From Bisporella sp. PMI_857 (lineage: Eukaryota > Ascomycota > Leotiomycetes > Helotiales > Helotiaceae), in NCBI GenBank assembly GCA_021307315.1, contig JAJSPD010000010.1:558001-622000 (forward strand): a stretch of DNA of 64,000 nucleotides, read 5' to 3'. The translations under genes were made by a program, and so were the position numbers. The stretch's first letter is position 1. The number at the start of each line of letters is the position of its first letter. The notes under the pieces are model-generated. The model did no database searches. It saw nothing but the letters and a program-made list of their open reading frames with translations, and was not told the DNA's origin. This document shows, one piece after another, positions 24,232-36,205 of this stretch.

Positions 24232-25899
24232 ATGCTTTATTTCCAGATCTTCGTGGCTACGGCATCACTCGTGGCGGGTGTCTCAGCCAGCTACGCACCA
24301 GTTCCAGCAAAATGCCCCTCTAGCAGTATGGTGCGTACCTCAACCACCAGCCTTTCCAGCAGCGAAGAATCCTATCGAACAGTGCGAAAGTTCATTGCGG
24401 ATTTGTATTTACGAGCATGGCTGCTAGAGACGAGTCCTGAACTTTCCACTGCATTCGATATGCCAACCGTGGCACTGACAAGCAGTGGTGGTGGCTACCG
24501 TGCTATGCTTATTGGAGCTGGTGTTATCCAGGCATTGGACAGTCGGGACAGTTCTGCTCCCACCAGTGGACTATATCAGGCTCTCACGTACCATTCGGGC
24601 CTCTCTGGTGGTTCTTGGCTGCTCTCCTCGATTGCAAGCAACAACTTCCCCAAGATTAGCAGCTTGCTATCAACTTGGAAACCTGCATTGGAAAACGGCC
24701 TGTTTGCGCCGGGCGGACTAAACAATGCTACTATCTACAACGCTATCAATGACGATCTGGATAACAAGACAGCTGCTGGATTTCCATCCGTTGCAGTTGA
24801 TGCTTGGTCTCGTTTGCTCTCCTACCAATTGCTTCCAGGACCAAATGGTGGTGTGGCCAATACGATGTCAGCTATTACATCTATGTCGAGGTTCATCACG
24901 CGCAGTGTTCCCTACCCGATCATCACTGCGCAGACCGTTGATTTGAGTGGTACTTCATGCATTCCTCCCCAAAATGCCTCGGTCTGGGAGTTTACTCCAT
25001 ATGAGTTTGGTTCTTGGGACCCAACGGTTGGTGCATTCACACCAACAGCATATTTGGGAAGTTCACTCTCTGGTGGCGCGCCTGTCAGCTCCTCGTCTTG
25101 CTTCACCAAGTACGATAATCTTGGATACGTGCTTGGCACATCATCCGCGCTCTTCAACGACCCTGGAATTGGTACTGAAAATGCGAACTTGGCAACCTTT
25201 GCAAACTTCTGCACTATCCCTGCGTCAACAAATGTGTCTGCCGACGCTGCCGCCCTTGCTACAGGAGTCAACCGCATGCTCTCACTGTCCAATATCCAGC
25301 TCCAAGGCATCGCTGATCTTTTCGCGCCATGGCCTAACCCATTTTACAAGCTAAGCTCTGCACCACAGGTCTCTGCCATGAAGACTCTAAGTATGGTTGA
25401 TGGGGGAGAATCAGGACAAGTCAACCCAATTTTCCCATTTCTGCTACCCGCTCGCAACGTCGATGTCATCATCGTCAACGACAATGATGATGATACATCC
25501 CTTAACTTCCCCAACGGTCGCGAGATGGTCAATACCTACAACGCAGCAATGGCAGCCGGACTGACTCGTATGCCTTTTATCCCACCGGTGTCTACCTTCG
25601 TATCTCAGAACTTGACCGGCCACCCTGTTTTCTTTGGCTGCCACAACACCTCCGTCGCAACCATTGTCTGGGTCCCCAATGCACCAATGACTCCAATTGG
25701 TGGCGGCACCAATACTGCTAAGATGCAATATAGCGCTGCAGAGACCGTGGCGATGGTTGCCAACGGAGCCGCAGTCATGAGTCAGAACAATAGCGTTGAG
25801 TGGGCTCGCTGTCTAGGCTGCGCAATCATGGACAGTACTGGCAGCTCACTACCGTCATCTTGCACAGCGTGTCTCCAGAAGTATTGCTTTGTTGCATAA
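24232..25899 (+). CDS. Secreted lysophospholipase / phospholipase B
   Basis: Intronless, 555 residues from the ATG at 24232. The frame is open for 38 codons upstream, but only this ATG gives a signal peptide (MLYFQIFVATASLVAGVSA). The fold is the fungal PLB / cPLA2-type catalytic domain: oxyanion loop SSGGGYRA at 84-91, nucleophile elbow GLSGGSW at 123-129 (Ser125), and the acid in MVDGGESGQVNPI (Asp390). The enzyme removes acyl chains from phospholipids and lysophospholipids outside the cell or in the wall. Many N-glycosylation sequons (NAT, NKT, NAS, NVS, NLT, NTS, NNS) fit secretion. Paired Cys near the C-terminus (CLGC, CTAC) are typical. No hydrophobic GPI tail is present, so it is probably released. 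Length is close to the family norm. Confidence 0.93.
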   Translation: MLYFQIFVATASLVAGVSASYAPVPAKCPSSSMVRTSTTSLSSSEESYRTVRKFIADLYLRAWLLETSPELSTAFDMPTVALTSSGGGYRAMLIGAGVIQALDSRDSSAPTSGLYQALTYHSGLSGGSWLLSSIASNNFPKISSLLSTWKPALENGLFAPGGLNNATIYNAINDDLDNKTAAGFPSVAVDAWSRLLSYQLLPGPNGGVANTMSAITSMSRFITRSVPYPIITAQTVDLSGTSCIPPQNASVWEFTPYEFGSWDPTVGAFTPTAYLGSSLSGGAPVSSSSCFTKYDNLGYVLGTSSALFNDPGIGTENANLATFANFCTIPASTNVSADAAALATGVNRMLSLSNIQLQGIADLFAPWPNPFYKLSSAPQVSAMKTLSMVDGGESGQVNPIFPFLLPARNVDVIIVNDNDDDTSLNFPNGREMVNTYNAAMAAGLTRMPFIPPVSTFVSQNLTGHPVFFGCHNTSVATIVWVPNAPMTPIGGGTNTAKMQYSAAETVAMVANGAAVMSQNNSVEWARCLGCAIMDSTGSSLPSSCTACLQKYCFVA

Positions 25900-28137
25900 T
25901 TGTTTGACATAGGTGTTCGGATATGATGTGTCTTGTATATGATGAGTTATGTTCTATGTATATAGCACAAAAAACTAGGAGGTCACGGCATAATAACTTT
26001 TAATGACACATTGTATTTCTGATAGGTATTATGCTAACTACGGACCAAAAAGAAAGCTTAAAATGAGTGCAGTAAAATAATAATAATATAGTGATTTGAA
26101 TTGATAAATGTAGGGTTTTCGGTAAAACTGGCGTAAAAGCCACCGTAGGAATTTTGCTGACGTACCACGTGGCGCACATCGGCCCGAAGAGTTACAAAAT
26201 TGCAGGTATTTGCGCTTTGATGAAGAATGATACATCTGAAGTTTATGTGGGGAAACTGTAGTATATAAGGCAGAGACCTGAGACGCCTTCTTTTGGCGAA
26301 CCATTCAATGTAAAGCTTTGTGAACTATCATTGAAATACGTTATAATCTCTGGCTACTCTACAGTCATTCGCTGCGAATTCGGAATGTAGAACTACAATC
26401 AAACTCGCTACATTTGATTGTTTGAGCTTGCCCGAAAGTTTTTCAAAATCCTACGAGTTTCACGTAGAGCAGCATTACTAAGCATTCCACCAGCAAATTT
26501 TACCGCAACATCCCCACTATAAATCGTTCTGGCCGGGATAGAAGTATAGAACATTGTTCTGCACCCCGTTTCAGCTGCAGCAAGGGAGAGGTTTTGGAAA
26601 CTTTGAGCTAGGATTATTATGGCTTGTTTGGTGATGTGGAGGCATCTTTTAGTGCCGGAGAATGCACCAAGAACTATCCATGTGTGATCAACCCCTGGGC
26701 GTTGCTAGGCTCAAGATTAGCAGGTTTGGCGAGATAACCGAGAGATTGGGAATGTTCAAAGCTGGACTGATATTGAAGCTTATAAATATCACATCTTAAT
26801 ATCTCATTTACCTAATCTCAGACTATTTCAAGACGCTTGGTCGAAAAACTTTGATGCGATTTGTTCTTATGTCCCTATTGATTGGAAGAAACTCGACCCC
26901 AATTAGCTTAATACAGCCTAGTTTAGGGGTCGTAAGTAGCTTTGAAGTTGGTGTTGTGGAGATTTCGTTGTGCATGAAAACGTGTTAGTCGAACGCCGTT
27001 CCTGTCCATCAATCAGATCATCGTGGGTGACAGGGATGCTATATCAAGAGAATTAGCGATGCTACTGTGCCATTGATCCGAATTGCGGGCCGCAAGAGCT
27101 TGTTTTTATTAGAGTACTAAGTACAGAATTGTCTCTGGTGGCGCAACTACGGCCGAGAACATCGCGTAGTAACAGGGACTGAATTGTTGAGATAACTGCT
27201 ATGTGCCTCTCCTTCTCATTTTTGTGTCAGCCACAGACAGGCTATAAGGCACAGGCGGGCGGGCAGGTTCTAGCAAATGCGGGCATCAAAATAGACGTAC
27301 CAGGTGCATGGTATCTGTTTCCAGATAAACGGATGAGGCATATTGCTGCCATTTTGATTTCATGCTTAAAGTGAGCGGCGGTTCTAAGGCTTTTACACAA
27401 CGATAAACAACAGTACGATGCGGCGTAAAGGAATAAACTCAGCTTTAAAAAAGAATGACAAGGAGGCGAGACGAAGATCAAACCGAAAACAGGAATCAAC
27501 GTCGTTCCAGGTTGTTAAAGTTCCAGTTTATTAATTATGCGACATTTTCTCATGAGGAACAAGCGCCTAAAGCCTCCCGTCTGAACATGAGTCGCGTTGC
27601 GCACCGTGGAGTCCACTCTAAAAAGTGGCGACCGGAATCCGGAAAGGTCATCGTAAAGAGGAATCAGGTTGCCTGACTGTAGCTTACCAACACAATAGTT
27701 CCGTACAAGGCATATGGTGTTTAGCTCAAACAAAAAATCCTAGGCGAATCCCCAATCACATCGCCTGTCATCTGTTAGAGCAGTTGTTCTATTTCACACG
27801 TGGAACACGGAGCAATCCATAGGACATGGGTCCCGATTACAGTTCTGCGAACCAACTCTATCCCTAAACAACTGCCAGACGCCTGCCCACTGAAGGTAAT
27901 ACCTACCCCAAGTGGGTGAAGGTGCCAGACTCCGCCGCTATCGAATAGAGGCCCGCTTTGTTCTCCTGATAGTAACCTTACTAGGCATATTATGTTCACA
28001 CATAGAAAATTTAAGAGTCCACACTCGCATCGCAGATCTATACTTAGGATCCATCTTCCCGTATCATCCTCAGCTTCTCTTTTTTTGTGTGAATATTTTT
28101 GCTGTGCTGTGCATTGCCTGCGTACAAGGCCCACGCA
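25900..28137. other. Intergenic, no supported gene
   Basis: AT-rich spacer. Short frames on both strands (such as minus 26038-26304 and plus 27455-27676) lack starts or motifs. I found no RNA gene or repeat. Confidence 0.5.
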
Positions 28138-29427
28138 ATGGGCTATATCAATGAGGGAAATGGCCCAAAGTTAGCTGCGGCCAATATTTCTTGCCTTGTT
28201 ATCTCCTGGTTGTTTTCTCCTGTCCGAGTTTACGTTAAACTTTATGTAACCAAATTATGGACGATAGAGGATTGGCTTTTCGTGGGAAGCCAGGTGACGA
28301 TATACAACCTGCAGCTACTGATAAATTCAACTAACCCGATGATCAGCTATTCTTCACCGCGCTCGCCTTAACCTCGTTGATGTCCGCAGTGCATGGAAAT
28401 GGACAGAAAGTGGCTGACATCGATTTACCGGATCTACCGGTGGCCATGAGAGTACGCATCAACCGTCGTCTAATATACATCATTCATCCGATCTAATCCA
28501 CGTCGATAGTTGTGGTTCATCTGTGAACTTCTCCAAATTGTCACGACCGGCTTAATGCGCCTTTGCTTAGGCTTCCTCTTGGTGCGAATATGCACTGCAA
28601 AGAAATACTTGTATACAATATATGCAACAATGGGGGTGATGTCATTGAATGCAGTTGTTGCCTTCTTCCTTACGATCTTCCAGTGCCACCCTGTACGGTA
28701 CTTCTGGCTGCAGTTCTCTGGGTTAGAAGGCGCATGCCTGCCAGCGCCGCTTGTCCAGGCTATATCTGTCGCTTCCGCAGCCATTATGGCAGTGGTCGAT
28801 GTGGTGTTTGGGGTGCTGCCCATCTTTTTGATCTGGAATCTTCAGATCAACAGAAAGGCGAAAGTGATCGCCGGATTCCTACTGGCAATCGGTATTGTGT
28901 AAGCTTAACCTCCCATCTTTGACAACTCCCCCCCAAGGGAAGCTAATTATCTTCATAGTGCCGGAGCCACAGTCATTGTTCGCATTAAATTCATCCATGA
29001 TGTTAGCTTGACCGAAGATTTCCTTTTTGCCATCTCCGATGTTGTGATCTGGTCAATGATCGAGCCATGTATCGGGATATGCTGCCTTTCGATTGTAACC
29101 TACCGACCACTATTCAAGTCATTGGCGGATAAGACAAGTTCTATGGGCATTACAGGGAGATCGAAGAGCCGTCCAGGGCTATCATCAGCGCAGAGGAGTG
29201 GGGCTAGATTCTCTAAAGGGCCGCGGCCAGCAGGAAAGTCATGGCAGATGATGAGTACGGAAAATGACAGCAATGGGGACGCGCTACCACTGGAATCGAT
29301 GAGCAAGGTCCAAATTGGGGCAAATGAGGATATGAACGAGCTAGAACACAGAATGGAGAGTAAAGGGATACATATGAACAGAACAGTAGAGATTACTAGG
29401 GAGGAGCGTGTGAAGGACATGGTTTAG
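28138..29427 (+). CDS. Pth11-like rhodopsin-fold membrane protein
   Basis: Exons 28138-28293, 28347-28451, 28510-28898 and 28959-29427 give 372 residues. The introns (53, 58 and 60 bp) have GTGACG, GTACGC and GTAAGC donors and CTAAC/CTAAT branch sites. The protein starts MGYINEGNGPKLAAANIS and has seven hydrophobic segments. The TIEDWLF motif after helix 1, WFICELLQ before a central helix, and FQCHPVRYFW with a Cys in the extracellular loop are typical of the fungal rhodopsin-like domain (PF20684). The C-terminal tail of about 120 residues is polar and cytosolic. Relatives include Pth11-type surface-sensing receptors, but most members have no known ligand. The upstream frame contains no better start. 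Confidence 0.85.
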
Positions 29428-30065
29428 CGTTCAAAATTTCCTGAAAATGAAAATTTCGCGAAGCACATCGTTAGATTTTGATCCATAGATGTATCACCTT
29501 CCAGAACGAAGTTTTGGTACGTTGAGCCAATAACTTAATACTTCTCCTATCTCTAGCTATCACGTAGTTGACTTGTAGAATCTTGAAGACTAGCAGATTG
29601 ATGTTAGAGATATCCAGGTGCGAACAAGGGATAGCCTGATTGAGCAGCCGAGGCACTCTCTCCCTTGTGGATCCGCTCCCGGACCCGAACGGATAAGGAG
29701 TTAATACTGTTTAGGCCATACGGGATAACTCAGAAGAAGCTAACCTGAATTTAGAAAGTCAGAACCGTTCCGAAATATAATCAATTTCAGTCAAAACCCA
29801 CAAGCAAAAATGTGACGTGTGGAACGGAAAGGTAAGTACTATTGCAACTCCGCATTCATCACCTTTTAAAAAAATGAAAGCCAGCATAACAAAAGTATTG
29901 ACCCATGATGCTTAAGCTTTAGACAGGAAGTATGGATTACTCAGATATAAAGCATTCCCTTACTTTTTCGCTCTTCTATCTATCACAACATTATCTTGAA
30001 TTTTAAGTCTGATCATTGATCTATATCTTTCAACTTGAAGCCTCAACAAGGCAATTTCAGTTACC
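29428..30065. other. Intergenic spacer
   Basis: No gene, repeat or RNA seen between the receptor stop and the NmrA-like pseudogene. Confidence 0.5.
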
Positions 30066-30830
30066 AATGTCTCCACTTAAGATAGCACTTGTTGGTGCCA
30101 CAGGGAATCTGGGTCTTCCCGTTCTTGAGGCTATCTGTACAAAAGCTCATCGCCATAATCTTGTCACGCAAAGGTGGAAAGACGTCCAAGTTGATACCAA
30201 ACCTCACCATTGAAGAAGTTGACTTCGAATTTCTTCAAAGCCTAACCTCAGACTTACAGGTATTGAGGTTGTTGCCAGTTGTTTCGCTACCTTGGCGATT
30301 GGAGCTAAAATTCGTTGATCGATGCAGTCATTGCTACAGGTGTCAAACGCTTCATCCTGGCTTAGTTTAGTATGGGCTCCGCAAATTATTCTGTGTATCT
30401 AGTTACCAGTGTGCGCGCCAATGGCTACAACGCAGAGCCATCTCCAATAAAAAGCCAAAACAAACCCAACGTTCTCCTGAACCACCATTGTCAATGGCCT
30501 ATATCTAGACTGGTGTATCAAAACAGGCTTTACCATTGACGAGCTCGGATATTGCAACGCTCTATAACCGTGAAATTGTCCCCTTTAACGCTGTGCTTCT
30601 TAGCGACATCGCGAAAGCAATTCTAAGCATTATTCGAAACCATAGACAAACCGCGAATCGCATTCCTTTCATCCACTCCGCAGTAACCACTCAGAATGAA
30701 CTGATTCGGTACGCAAAAGAGAAAGGCAGCAAAGAGTGGCAAAGCATTCAGCAAGGAATACCGAAGACCAGAAAGAGAGCTTGGCTAAATTGGGAAAAGG
30801 TATCCTTGGAGGCATCGATCCTCTCATGAA
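30066..30830 (+). pseudogene. Decayed NmrA-like / isoflavone-reductase-like gene
   Basis: It starts ATG with MSPLKIALVGATGNLGLPVLEA, a complete Rossmann GxTGxxG motif. After about 45 codons the frame breaks. Pieces continue in other frames: an IPNLTIEEVDF segment, then CFATLAIGA, a VIATGVKRFI-like patch, MGSANY, and finally a C-terminal segment with YNREIVPFNAVLLSDIAKAI and NRIPFIHSA. The order matches the NmrA-like NAD(P)-binding family, which includes redox-sensing regulators and reductases. Several frameshifts and stops, some of CAG-to-TAG type, make it non-functional. It ends about 0.8 kb from the convergent synthetase-like gene. Confidence 0.75.
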
Positions 30831-31620
30831 CGGATCTTGTGTCACTGCCATATGAAACACCGATTATAGATGTGATTCCTAAGACCGCTTGGAAAATGAT
30901 CTAATAGGAATAAATCAAGTAAGCAAGGCTAACCTAGGGATGCTAGGTGACAGATATCTGGAGCAAGTACCAGGAATGGATACTGAAGAATTTGGAGCAG
31001 GAAGGGCCTCATGTATTGTTTGAATCTAGCGATATTGATACGGGACTATCTGCCATGGAAAAAACCATGCCTGAATCATCTAAGTTGCATATATCGATCT
31101 TTATTTGTGATTTACAATAAGGAAAAGAGTATAGGAGCATGTGCACCAACCATACTCAAGGGACTATCTCTTTATAACTTAAGAAAAGATGAGATCGCCA
31201 TATTAATACTATGCCTAAGTTATTTGTCGTCTGTCTAGTCACGTAATTAAACCCCAATCCATTATTCATCATCCGCTAACAGATTTCCTCCTATATATAG
31301 CAAATATTGCAGAGGGATCGTTGTTTTTAGGCTAAGCTAGGAGCGCTTGTATAGAATAAAAGCTGTCTTGCTAGGTTACTTAAGGAGAGTGGTATCGCTC
31401 AGGTTTACCAAAAGAGTTTTGACTCCACATCATGAGTATATGCTTAAACTACGGGGAAGGGTCTCAATTGAGCTTGTGACAATATTGGTACTTCTAGTAG
31501 TATTTAAAATGTTGGTACTAATGACAATACTTGCGGTTCAAATGCTAGTAACCACGCCCAATTTGGCTTGTAGTTTTACAATCTTGGCATGCATGTCCAC
31601 AACCATTATTGCTTCAACGA
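30831..31620. other. Intergenic, no supported gene
   Basis: AT-rich spacer between the decayed NmrA-like gene and the convergent synthetase-like gene. A plus-strand open frame at 31347-31685 runs into the end of the synthetase gene and is hydrophobic, but it has no coding support. Confidence 0.5.
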
Positions 31621-33570
31621 TTACACTGGCCCTGTCGCAGGCACAATTCCCAGCAACTTCATACCATTCTCCAATACCTGTCTAGCCGCTTCAAACAATG
31701 CTGCTTCGGCAGGAGTAGGTGCTGATTCCTCTTCCCCTTCCTCGGTGCTAAGACAGGCGGACAGCTGGTCGGTGATGTTCAAGAGATAAAGCATCACCGT
31801 TGATGATTCCAATGACACATAGGTGGCACTTGTGATATCAGGATACTGGGCGAGGATTCGAAGAAGCTCAGTGTACATCTCTTCCTCAATGGTTTCGAAA
31901 TCTTCATCAGAGAGGACATCCAAATTTATACTCGCCTCTTTGAGGATAGAGCACAACTTAGCATACCAGTACTGCAACTCTGGTACTGTGCCACGCTCGA
32001 AGGCTGTCACCTTGCCCATTTCCAGAGGATGGTCTACGGCCCGCCTGCTGGAAAGCCCTTGGGCCAGAAGAGCAGAAATACCGATAGCAGAAGCAGACTG
32101 TTGCGAGTCGCCAAGAATCACAGCTTTCTCGGGATTCTGCTGCAAAGACTCCTGCATAGCACTTTTCGACTGGTCAATAATGTCACTGAGGATATGGCCA
32201 TGGTCTGGCGTTTGGGGTCCTCTATTGAAGTGAACATGCTGCAACTTTTGCGCCAGCTCAGACATATCCAACAGCTCCAAAATCTTCTTGATGCGAGAGA
32301 AGTGCATGTCATGGTCGTTGGCGACAACAAATATCATCTTGTCAAAAGAGTACTGTCTGAATCGATCCAGGATCGCAGCCAGCTCTCTCAAACTGTACGT
32401 TCTGCTTCCGTTTCGATCACGAATAATAACTCTTCCAGGTCTTCCTCCATGCTTTTCAAGATCCACGGTCAATGCTCCTTCACTCTCTTCGCAGATGCCT
32501 TTGTCCTTCAAAAGAGCTTCAACCTCATCCATGGTCTCTGTTCTAACCTGAGACTCCCCAGAATACTCATCAAAGATAATGTTCATAGAGGTATAAAGTT
32601 TAATGTAGTGCTCGATACTCATGTCTCTGAAGCGCTTCCATAATGCAAGTACCTCGGTATCGCCATCCTCCATCTTTTTGAAGAAGGCATTCCGTTCCGC
32701 AAAGAGTCCTTGAGTTTCTATCGCAGCAGTATCTTCTCCATTATCCCTTGCTGCTCTGCTAGCATGTAACTCTGGTTGGAATAGCTCATCAGTCTGGTTG
32801 TACACCTCGAGCATGTGTCTGATAGGATCTGCCTTAAACTTCTCTTCTGAACCAAATTTCTCCCAACCTGCTCCTAAAAGGCCAATGTTCTTTCCCCAAT
32901 CTCCCAGGTAGTTGAGCTTCACCACATCCCATCCCATGCACTCATGTTGGTTGGCAACATATGCTCCTATGATGGTGCTTCGGAGGTGCTTGGCGTGGAA
33001 TTCGCCGGCGATATTGGGAGAGGAGAACTCAACTACTACTTTCTTGCGTCCAAGCTCAGGGGATGCGGCATCCTTTAGACCGATTGAAGGGTCTTTGCCA
33101 TATGAATCCTTTCGATCAATGATGTAAGGAAGTAGTAAGCGTGGAAGCGTTTTCGAAGCGAGTATAAATCGAAGATGGACGCCATCTTGAACAGGCTTCA
33201 CGAAAAGAGGATTATTAGGAAACTAGGCTCCTGTTAGAAGGCTTAATCCTCATGGAAAGAAACGAGGGAGGGCGAGGTTGTGCATTACCTTTTGCCTGAG
33301 GTTTATCCCAAGGGACTTGGGGTCTGAACCGCGGCTGAGTTTTGGTAGAGGGACGGTCAAATCGGCGGTGAAGATATCATTGGGCCATTGAATAGACAGG
33401 TACGCAAGGATTGGGTCGCATTCGATAAGGCCCTGAAGGATGTCCGCAAGATAAGAACGACCGATGTCTAGAGGCTTGTTCAACACATGAGCTTCGGCAA
33501 ACTGAGGGATGGCGCCAAGACCCAATCCTTCAAGTCGAGCCACAAGACCACTCTGGTCGAGGGTTGTCAT
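31621..33570 (-). CDS. Arginyl-tRNA synthetase paralogue with altered active site
   Basis: Exons 33570-33289 and 33222-31621 (66-bp intron, GTAATG donor, TTCTAAC branch site, CTAG acceptor) give 627 residues, normal length for a fungal ArgRS. Family features are clear: an N-terminal domain, FSSPNIA, NYLGDWGKNIGLL, YSGESQV, DRNGSRTYSLRELAA, then the helical anticodon-binding domain ending QVLENGMKLLGI. The class I HIGH motif, normally HAGH in this enzyme, reads HAKH (residues 170-173; AAG codon at 32989-32991). The MSTRRG-type loop that stands in for KMSKS reads GPQTPDHG. The usual GDTGPYLQYAHAR block reads RGTVPELQYWYAK. There is no mitochondrial presequence. An intact frame with eroded ATP-binding signatures suggests a pseudoenzyme or a new function, not housekeeping aminoacylation; this is inference. 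A standard ArgRS gene should exist elsewhere in the genome. Confidence 0.85.
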
Positions 33571-34248
33571 AATTAGGGGCTGAGTTCTCGTTGCAAGTGA
33601 TATCTAAAATTTAGGTCTTAATGTGGAAATGCTACAGTTGAGGTTGTTGATTCCACTTGAAATACAGAAGTTGGGCGTCAGACGACACTCAATCCAGTTA
33701 TACATCGCCATGTCGGCCTGGGCATGGAGGTACAACTTAAAAAAGGGAAAACGAGGCATTGAAAATGACTGGGAAGATTGTGGTGTGAACAGTTCATCCG
33801 AGTTGTATTTTTTCCAGTGAAGAAAAATAAGGCGAGCCAAAACTGCAAGGAGTGTGCGCATCAACCGCTCAGATGGGCACACGTAACATGCATGCAGGTT
33901 TGAGCTGTCGGGTACTTATACACCAGCGGATATGATCCTCCATAAGGTTATGGTTGACTATTTAAAGCAAAACTAACACAAATCTAACCCTAACTCTGGC
34001 CCTAACTACTTTACGACAAATTTGTATACTACAAAAGTTGTAACTTCTATTATATTATTAGCTCATAAGTGAAATTAAGTGTTAGCCTTAATTAGGTTCT
34101 TTTCAATAAAAAACGTTTTGGCAATTTTAGCTTTAATAATCAGCCATAATGACTATGGCGTTCTGCCAAGGACTTTTCTGCGGTGGCTGCAAAATCGCGT
34201 CACAAGATGAGGGGTTAAAACAACTGCAAATGATTCTCTATCTAAGGC
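33571..34248. other. Intergenic spacer with telomere-like words
   Basis: Region between the synthetase start and the end of the next minus-strand gene. It includes CTAACCCTAACTCTGGCCCTAAC at about 33984-34006, which resembles TTAGGG repeats but is too short to be a telomere remnant with confidence. AT-rich otherwise. Confidence 0.4.
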
Positions 34249-36205
34249 TCATCCAATTGTGGACCCAGTCCTTGAAGTCCTCCAACTGGTCGTCCACGAC
34301 AATAACCTTGGTTTCTCCTTCAAAGTCTTGGGTGTGACCCTCTCCTCATCGGTCAAGGTTACCTCTTGACCCATGCCATTCCTATCCTCGCTTTCACCTC
34401 GCGCAATCCAACAAACAATTGTCTTTTGCAGTGAAGGAAGCACATGGTTGCCAAAAAGCTGAGTAACATACACCATAACTATTAGTATAAAAACCGTGAG
34501 CAAAAATGACCTGGGAGTTTGTGTAAATGGTATGACTTCCTGTTGCATGCTGAAGATGGCAGCCGCAAGCGCGACTGGATAGAGGAACTGAGATACAGGT
34601 TAGTATAATGTCACAATTTTACTCTTGAAATAAATACCGAGACGGTAAAGAGGTTGGTGAATTGGTTCTTGTCGGCTGCTTCCTTTTTGTCAAGGGTCAA
34701 GCGTAATTTCAACTATATTTCAGTTTAGTCAGCGAAAATTATCAAAATTGGCAAGCTCGGGGCTAATGTTGCGTTGGCTCACAGCTTTTTGATAATCTGA
34801 ACATTTCTTAATGAGCGCAACAATTTTCTCTTGGTATTCGTTAAACTGGCGAAACGTCGCTTTAATGTTCTGCATTGAGCGATGACGTGACATGACCGAC
34901 GTTGTAACAGAGTCTTCGCTAAAGTATTTAATATCTCCATCATCAGAGTTGAACGCCTGCCATGCCTTGACTGTGGGTAAGAGAACATCATGGATTTTCC
35001 TTAGAAGATCCATCATCTGCAGAGCCCAATCGAAGGCTACTTTCACCTCTATAGTTTGATTCTGTGCAGTACCAGGTCGCCGTGACAATGTGGATGGATG
35101 GGCATCCATCTACTCGAAAGGTTAGCATTCGAACAGATAAGCATTTATCGTATCAGGCAAGGACTCGATATCTTACATATTGGGTGACTACAAATTCTAG
35201 CTTGTGTATCAGATTTTCATACTCGTCCTTAATTCGCTTGATACGAATCTCGAACACTCTGACCCAGTAGTCGCGGGGCTTCCAGATAGGATATCTTGCT
35301 TCCATCTCCCCTGCGGCAATTTGATCGAAACCCATATCAATTTCCGATGACTCCGCCAGCAGGCCATCAACTTCAGCATCAACGAATCCGTATCCAGTCC
35401 AACGCCAGTCGTCTGTCCCAGTAACAACACAAGAGATCTGGGCCTCCTGAAGACTCCATATTTCATTTGGTTCCGTAGGATGGGTATCGAAGTCAAAGGT
35501 ATCTAGTTTCAAAAACGAAAGATCTGACCAGCCTCTGTCAGGCTTTTTATTGTCACGAACTTTGTTGGGTGGTGTAGACTTCTTCAAAATGAAGAATGGT
35601 AAATGCAGTTCCAACTGGAATGCAAGACAGCCTGTGGAAGGGATTGTGACGGCAATGGAAGGCTGGAATCCAAGATGTTTGCGGATAGCATTTAGCAAGG
35701 CGCGAGCATGGAATGATGATACCGTGGCTGCGAGAACATGAATGCTGGCTGGGCTCAGGTCTGTAACATAAATCAATCTTCTTGCCGCATCAGGTAACTT
35801 CTGGTGGTTAAAGCGTGGTTGAACTAAGGCTCGAAGTGCGCCAGTGGCTGTCAATGGGTTCTCATGCTGCCTTACTTCTCCACCCCCTTCTAGGCTTGGA
35901 AATTTATTCCTCTCGTCAAGCCAAAAAGACCTCTGAAATCCTGCCAAACCCTTGCCTCCTTCAACGTCTTCGAAACTTGTACCCCGACAGAATCTCCCTA
36001 ACACCTCAACTTCTACAGGGGCTGTAGTAAAATCCAAGGGGCTTATAAAAATAGTTCCAAAATCATCGCCGTCGGCGTCTAGGTTCTCCCTGGTTTGATT
36101 GAGTCTTGGTTCATCAATGATCTCCCGGGGGTTTGAAAACTCCCAATTATTGGCGAAACGGGTATTCGGACTTTTCTTCCCGCTTTTCTTCTTGCGGCGG
36201 CCCAT
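34249..36205 (-). CDS. CorA-like two-helix membrane protein
   Basis: Exons 36205-35177, 35109-34783, 34712-34638 and 34587-34249 give 589 residues. The introns (67, 70 and 50 bp) have GTAAGA, GTGAGC and GTATTT donors and CTAAC/CTGAC branch sites. The start is MGRRKKKSGKK; nine more codons are open upstream but begin with GTG. The N-terminal 340 residues form a soluble domain containing RRLIYVTDLSPASIHVLAATVSS. Then come helical segments and two membrane spans (FTVS-FLYPVALAAAIF and FLLTVFILIVMVYVTQLF), an arrangement like CorA-type Mg2+ transporters. The Gly-Met-Asn signature is not visible, so transport is not assured. Near the C-terminus the frame seems shifted: the spliced frame ends at 34249, but another frame gives a more natural tail (KVIVVDDQLEDFKDW...) ending at 34238. 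Confidence 0.7.

Noticed and set aside
31347..31685. Hydrophobic plus-strand frame overlapping the end of the synthetase gene
   Set aside because: It runs antisense into a well supported coding end and has no family features.
31621..33570. Idea that the ArgRS-like protein is an arginine-using cyclodipeptide synthase
   Set aside because: It keeps the full length and domain order of a synthetase, and no biosynthetic neighbours are present; no evidence in the sequence supports this.
33984..34006. CCCTAA-like words as an interstitial telomere
   Set aside because: Only three imperfect units; too short to separate from chance.
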